This document shows positions 60,080 to 61,450 of a DNA stretch of 61,450 nucleotides, piece after piece (positions within the stretch are counted from its first letter, which is position 1; every line of letters starts with the position of its first letter). This stretch comes from Kiloniellales bacterium (GTDB lineage Bacteria; Pseudomonadota; Alphaproteobacteria; Kiloniellales; JAKSDN01). The notes below the pieces were generated by a model that was given only the letters and a program-made list of their open reading frames with translations, did not search any database and was not told the origin of the DNA. The position numbers and the translations under genes are program-made. The DNA lies in contig JASJEC010000005.1 in NCBI GenBank assembly GCA_030064845.1, forward strand, positions 1 to 61,450, in the 5' to 3' direction.

Positions 60080-61450
60080 TTGACCGCTGCCGCATTCCAG
60101 AGCCTTCTAGAGGGCCTCGACCGCCTGCCGGCCTACCGGCATTTTGGCCGCGTGACCGGCGTTCTGGGGCTGACCGTCGAGGTTGCCGGCCTGCAGAGGC
60201 TTCTGACGATCGGCGCGCGCTGCCGGATTCTGGCCCGCGACGGCCGCCGCGTGCCCTGCGAGGTGGTCGGCTTCCGGCAGGGTGGCGCCCTGCTCCTGCC
60301 GTTTGGCCCTCTGGACGGGATCGGCCTCGGCTGCACCGTCGAGCACGAGGACCTGGACCCCGTGATCCGCCCGTCCGAGGCCTGGCTCGGACGTGTGGTC
60401 AACGCCCTGGGCGAGCCGATCGACGGTCTGGGTCCGCTCGCCGTCGGCAACATCGCGACCCCGATCCGCAACCAGCCGCCGCCCGCGGCGGCCCGCCGGC
60501 GCGTCGGCGGCAAAATCGAGCTGGGCGTCCGCGCGCTGAACACCTTCCTGACCTGCTGCCAGGGGCAGAGGATGGGAATTTTTTCCGGTTCCGGCGTCGG
60601 CAAGTCGATCCTCCTGTCCATGCTCGCCCGCTTTACCTCGGCCGACGTCAACGTCATCGGCCTGATCGGGGAGCGCGGCCGCGAAGTCCAGGAATGGCTC
60701 GAGGACGATCTCGGCGCCGAGGGGCTGAGCCACTCCGTGGTCGTCGTGGCGACCTCGGACGAGCCGCCGCTGATGCGCCGCCAGGCGGCCTATCTGACCA
60801 TGGCCCTGGCTGAATTCTTTCGCGACAGCGGGCGCGACGTGCTGTGCCTCATGGACTCGGTGACCCGTTTCGCCATGGCGCTGCGCGAGATCGGCCTCTC
60901 GGCCGGCGAGCCGCCGGCGAGCAAGGGCTACACGCCTTCGGTGTTCGCCGAGCTGCCCAAGCTCCTGGAGCGGGCCGGCCCGGGGCTCAACCACGGCTCG
61001 ATCACGGGCCTCTTCTCGGTGCTGGTGGAGGGCGACGACCACAACGAGCCGGTCGCCGACGCCGTGCGCGGCATCCTGGACGGCCACATCGTGCTGGACC
61101 GGGCGATCGCCGAGCGCAACCGCTTTCCAGCCATCAACGTCCTGCGCAGCATCTCGCGCACCCTGCCGGACTGCAACGATCGCTGGGAGAACGCACTCGT
61201 GCAGAGGGCCCGGGGCCTCATGGCGACCTACGAGGACATGGCCGAGCTGGTGCGGATCGGCGCCTACCGGCGCGGCAGCGACCAGGCGGTCGACGAGGCG
61301 ATCCACTACTACCCCAGGATCGAGGCTTTTCTAGCCCAGGACCGCGATGAGCAGAGCGATCTGGAGCACGGCTACGCGCAGTTGGCCGAGATCCTCGACT
61401 TCCCCGGCCGGGCGGCGGCCGAAGACGGGGCCGCGCCGGCCGAGCCCCAT
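60080..61450 (+). CDS. fliI: Flagellum-specific ATPase FliI (3' end cut by the window)
   Basis: 457 codons are present and the frame is open at the right edge; the family is ~440-460 aa, so only a few residues are missing. FliI powers flagellar protein export. Walker A GIFSGSGVGKS, LIGERGREVQEWLED, Walker B DVLCLMDSVTRFAMALRE, and the GLFSVLVEGDDHNEPVADAVRGILDGHIVLDR run are diagnostic. The start must be TTG 60080, since a TGA lies ten codons upstream in frame without any ATG or GTG between. It is divergent from ctrA, with the CtrA-type box between them. Confidence 0.95.
   Translation, partial: MTAAAFQSLLEGLDRLPAYRHFGRVTGVLGLTVEVAGLQRLLTIGARCRILARDGRRVPCEVVGFRQGGALLLPFGPLDGIGLGCTVEHEDLDPVIRPSEAWLGRVVNALGEPIDGLGPLAVGNIATPIRNQPPPAAARRRVGGKIELGVRALNTFLTCCQGQRMGIFSGSGVGKSILLSMLARFTSADVNVIGLIGERGREVQEWLEDDLGAEGLSHSVVVVATSDEPPLMRRQAAYLTMALAEFFRDSGRDVLCLMDSVTRFAMALREIGLSAGEPPASKGYTPSVFAELPKLLERAGPGLNHGSITGLFSVLVEGDDHNEPVADAVRGILDGHIVLDRAIAERNRFPAINVLRSISRTLPDCNDRWENALVQRARGLMATYEDMAELVRIGAYRRGSDQAVDEAIHYYPRIEAFLAQDRDEQSDLEHGYAQLAEILDFPGRAAAEDGAAPAEPH

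Overview
The window is about 61 kb of high-GC DNA from an alphaproteobacterium, most likely in or near the Rhodospirillales; I do not name a genus. The evidence is a CtrA cell-cycle regulator with its phosphotransferase ChpT, a DUF1127 protein, an ELM1-like protein, a DUF3305/DUF3306 formate dehydrogenase locus, and a cheA-cheW-cheY-cheB-cheR block next to ctrA and fliI. Genes are tightly packed, with many stop/start overlaps. The left edge cuts a sulfatase gene and the right edge cuts fliI just before its end.

Layout. (1) 1-7.4 kb: sulfatase C-terminus, then a minus-strand oligopeptide-type ABC importer (binding protein, two permeases, two ATPases). The gap between binding protein and permeases is filled with palindromic repeats. 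(2) 7.6-17.5 kb: housekeeping and metabolic genes: a PEP mutase/isocitrate lyase-like enzyme with a coupled GNAT, tRNA-Leu(UAA), an SDR, a small autoregulated DNA-binding-like protein, an AbrB-family membrane protein coupled to argE, a LysR regulator, NAD kinase and a bactofilin. Copies of a dispersed repeat lie between them. (3) 17.6-48.2 kb: an extended formate dehydrogenase and Mo/W-cofactor region: moaA, a NapF-like ferredoxin, a large poly-ferredoxin, a regulator with an excisionase-type HTH and a PBP-like domain, tupBCA (tungstate uptake), fdhD, mobA, DUF3305, DUF3306, a TorD chaperone, a small TAT protein, the FDH catalytic, Fe-S and cytochrome b subunits, and a WD40-cytochrome c fusion. 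Two guests interrupt this region: tandem 2OG-Fe(II) oxygenase-like genes (23.9-25.5 kb), and a 7.5-kb cluster of glycosyltransferase, PhyH dioxygenase, ABC exporter, ELM1-like, GT8-like and sulfotransferase genes (31.5-39 kb). (4) 48.2-61.4 kb: an isopenicillin-N-synthase-like oxygenase, a periplasmic ankyrin protein, DUF3553, chpT, an iron-type ABC permease, the chemotaxis operon, ctrA and fliI.

How they work together. TupBCA would supply oxyanion; MoaA and MobA build and modify the pterin cofactor; FdhD and TorD mature the catalytic subunit; the FDH subunits oxidise formate in the periplasm and pass electrons to quinone or to a c-type cytochrome. ChpT would phosphorylate CtrA, and a CtrA-type box lies between ctrA and fliI.

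Most notable observations: a family of exactly 65-nt hairpin elements whose stems vary with compensation; two genes (AbrB-family, LysR) whose conserved N-termini are in frame but begin only at CTG; a paralogue of a 2OG oxygenase that has lost all the usual metal ligands; and an autoregulatory-looking palindrome over a strong promoter of an unknown 147-aa protein.
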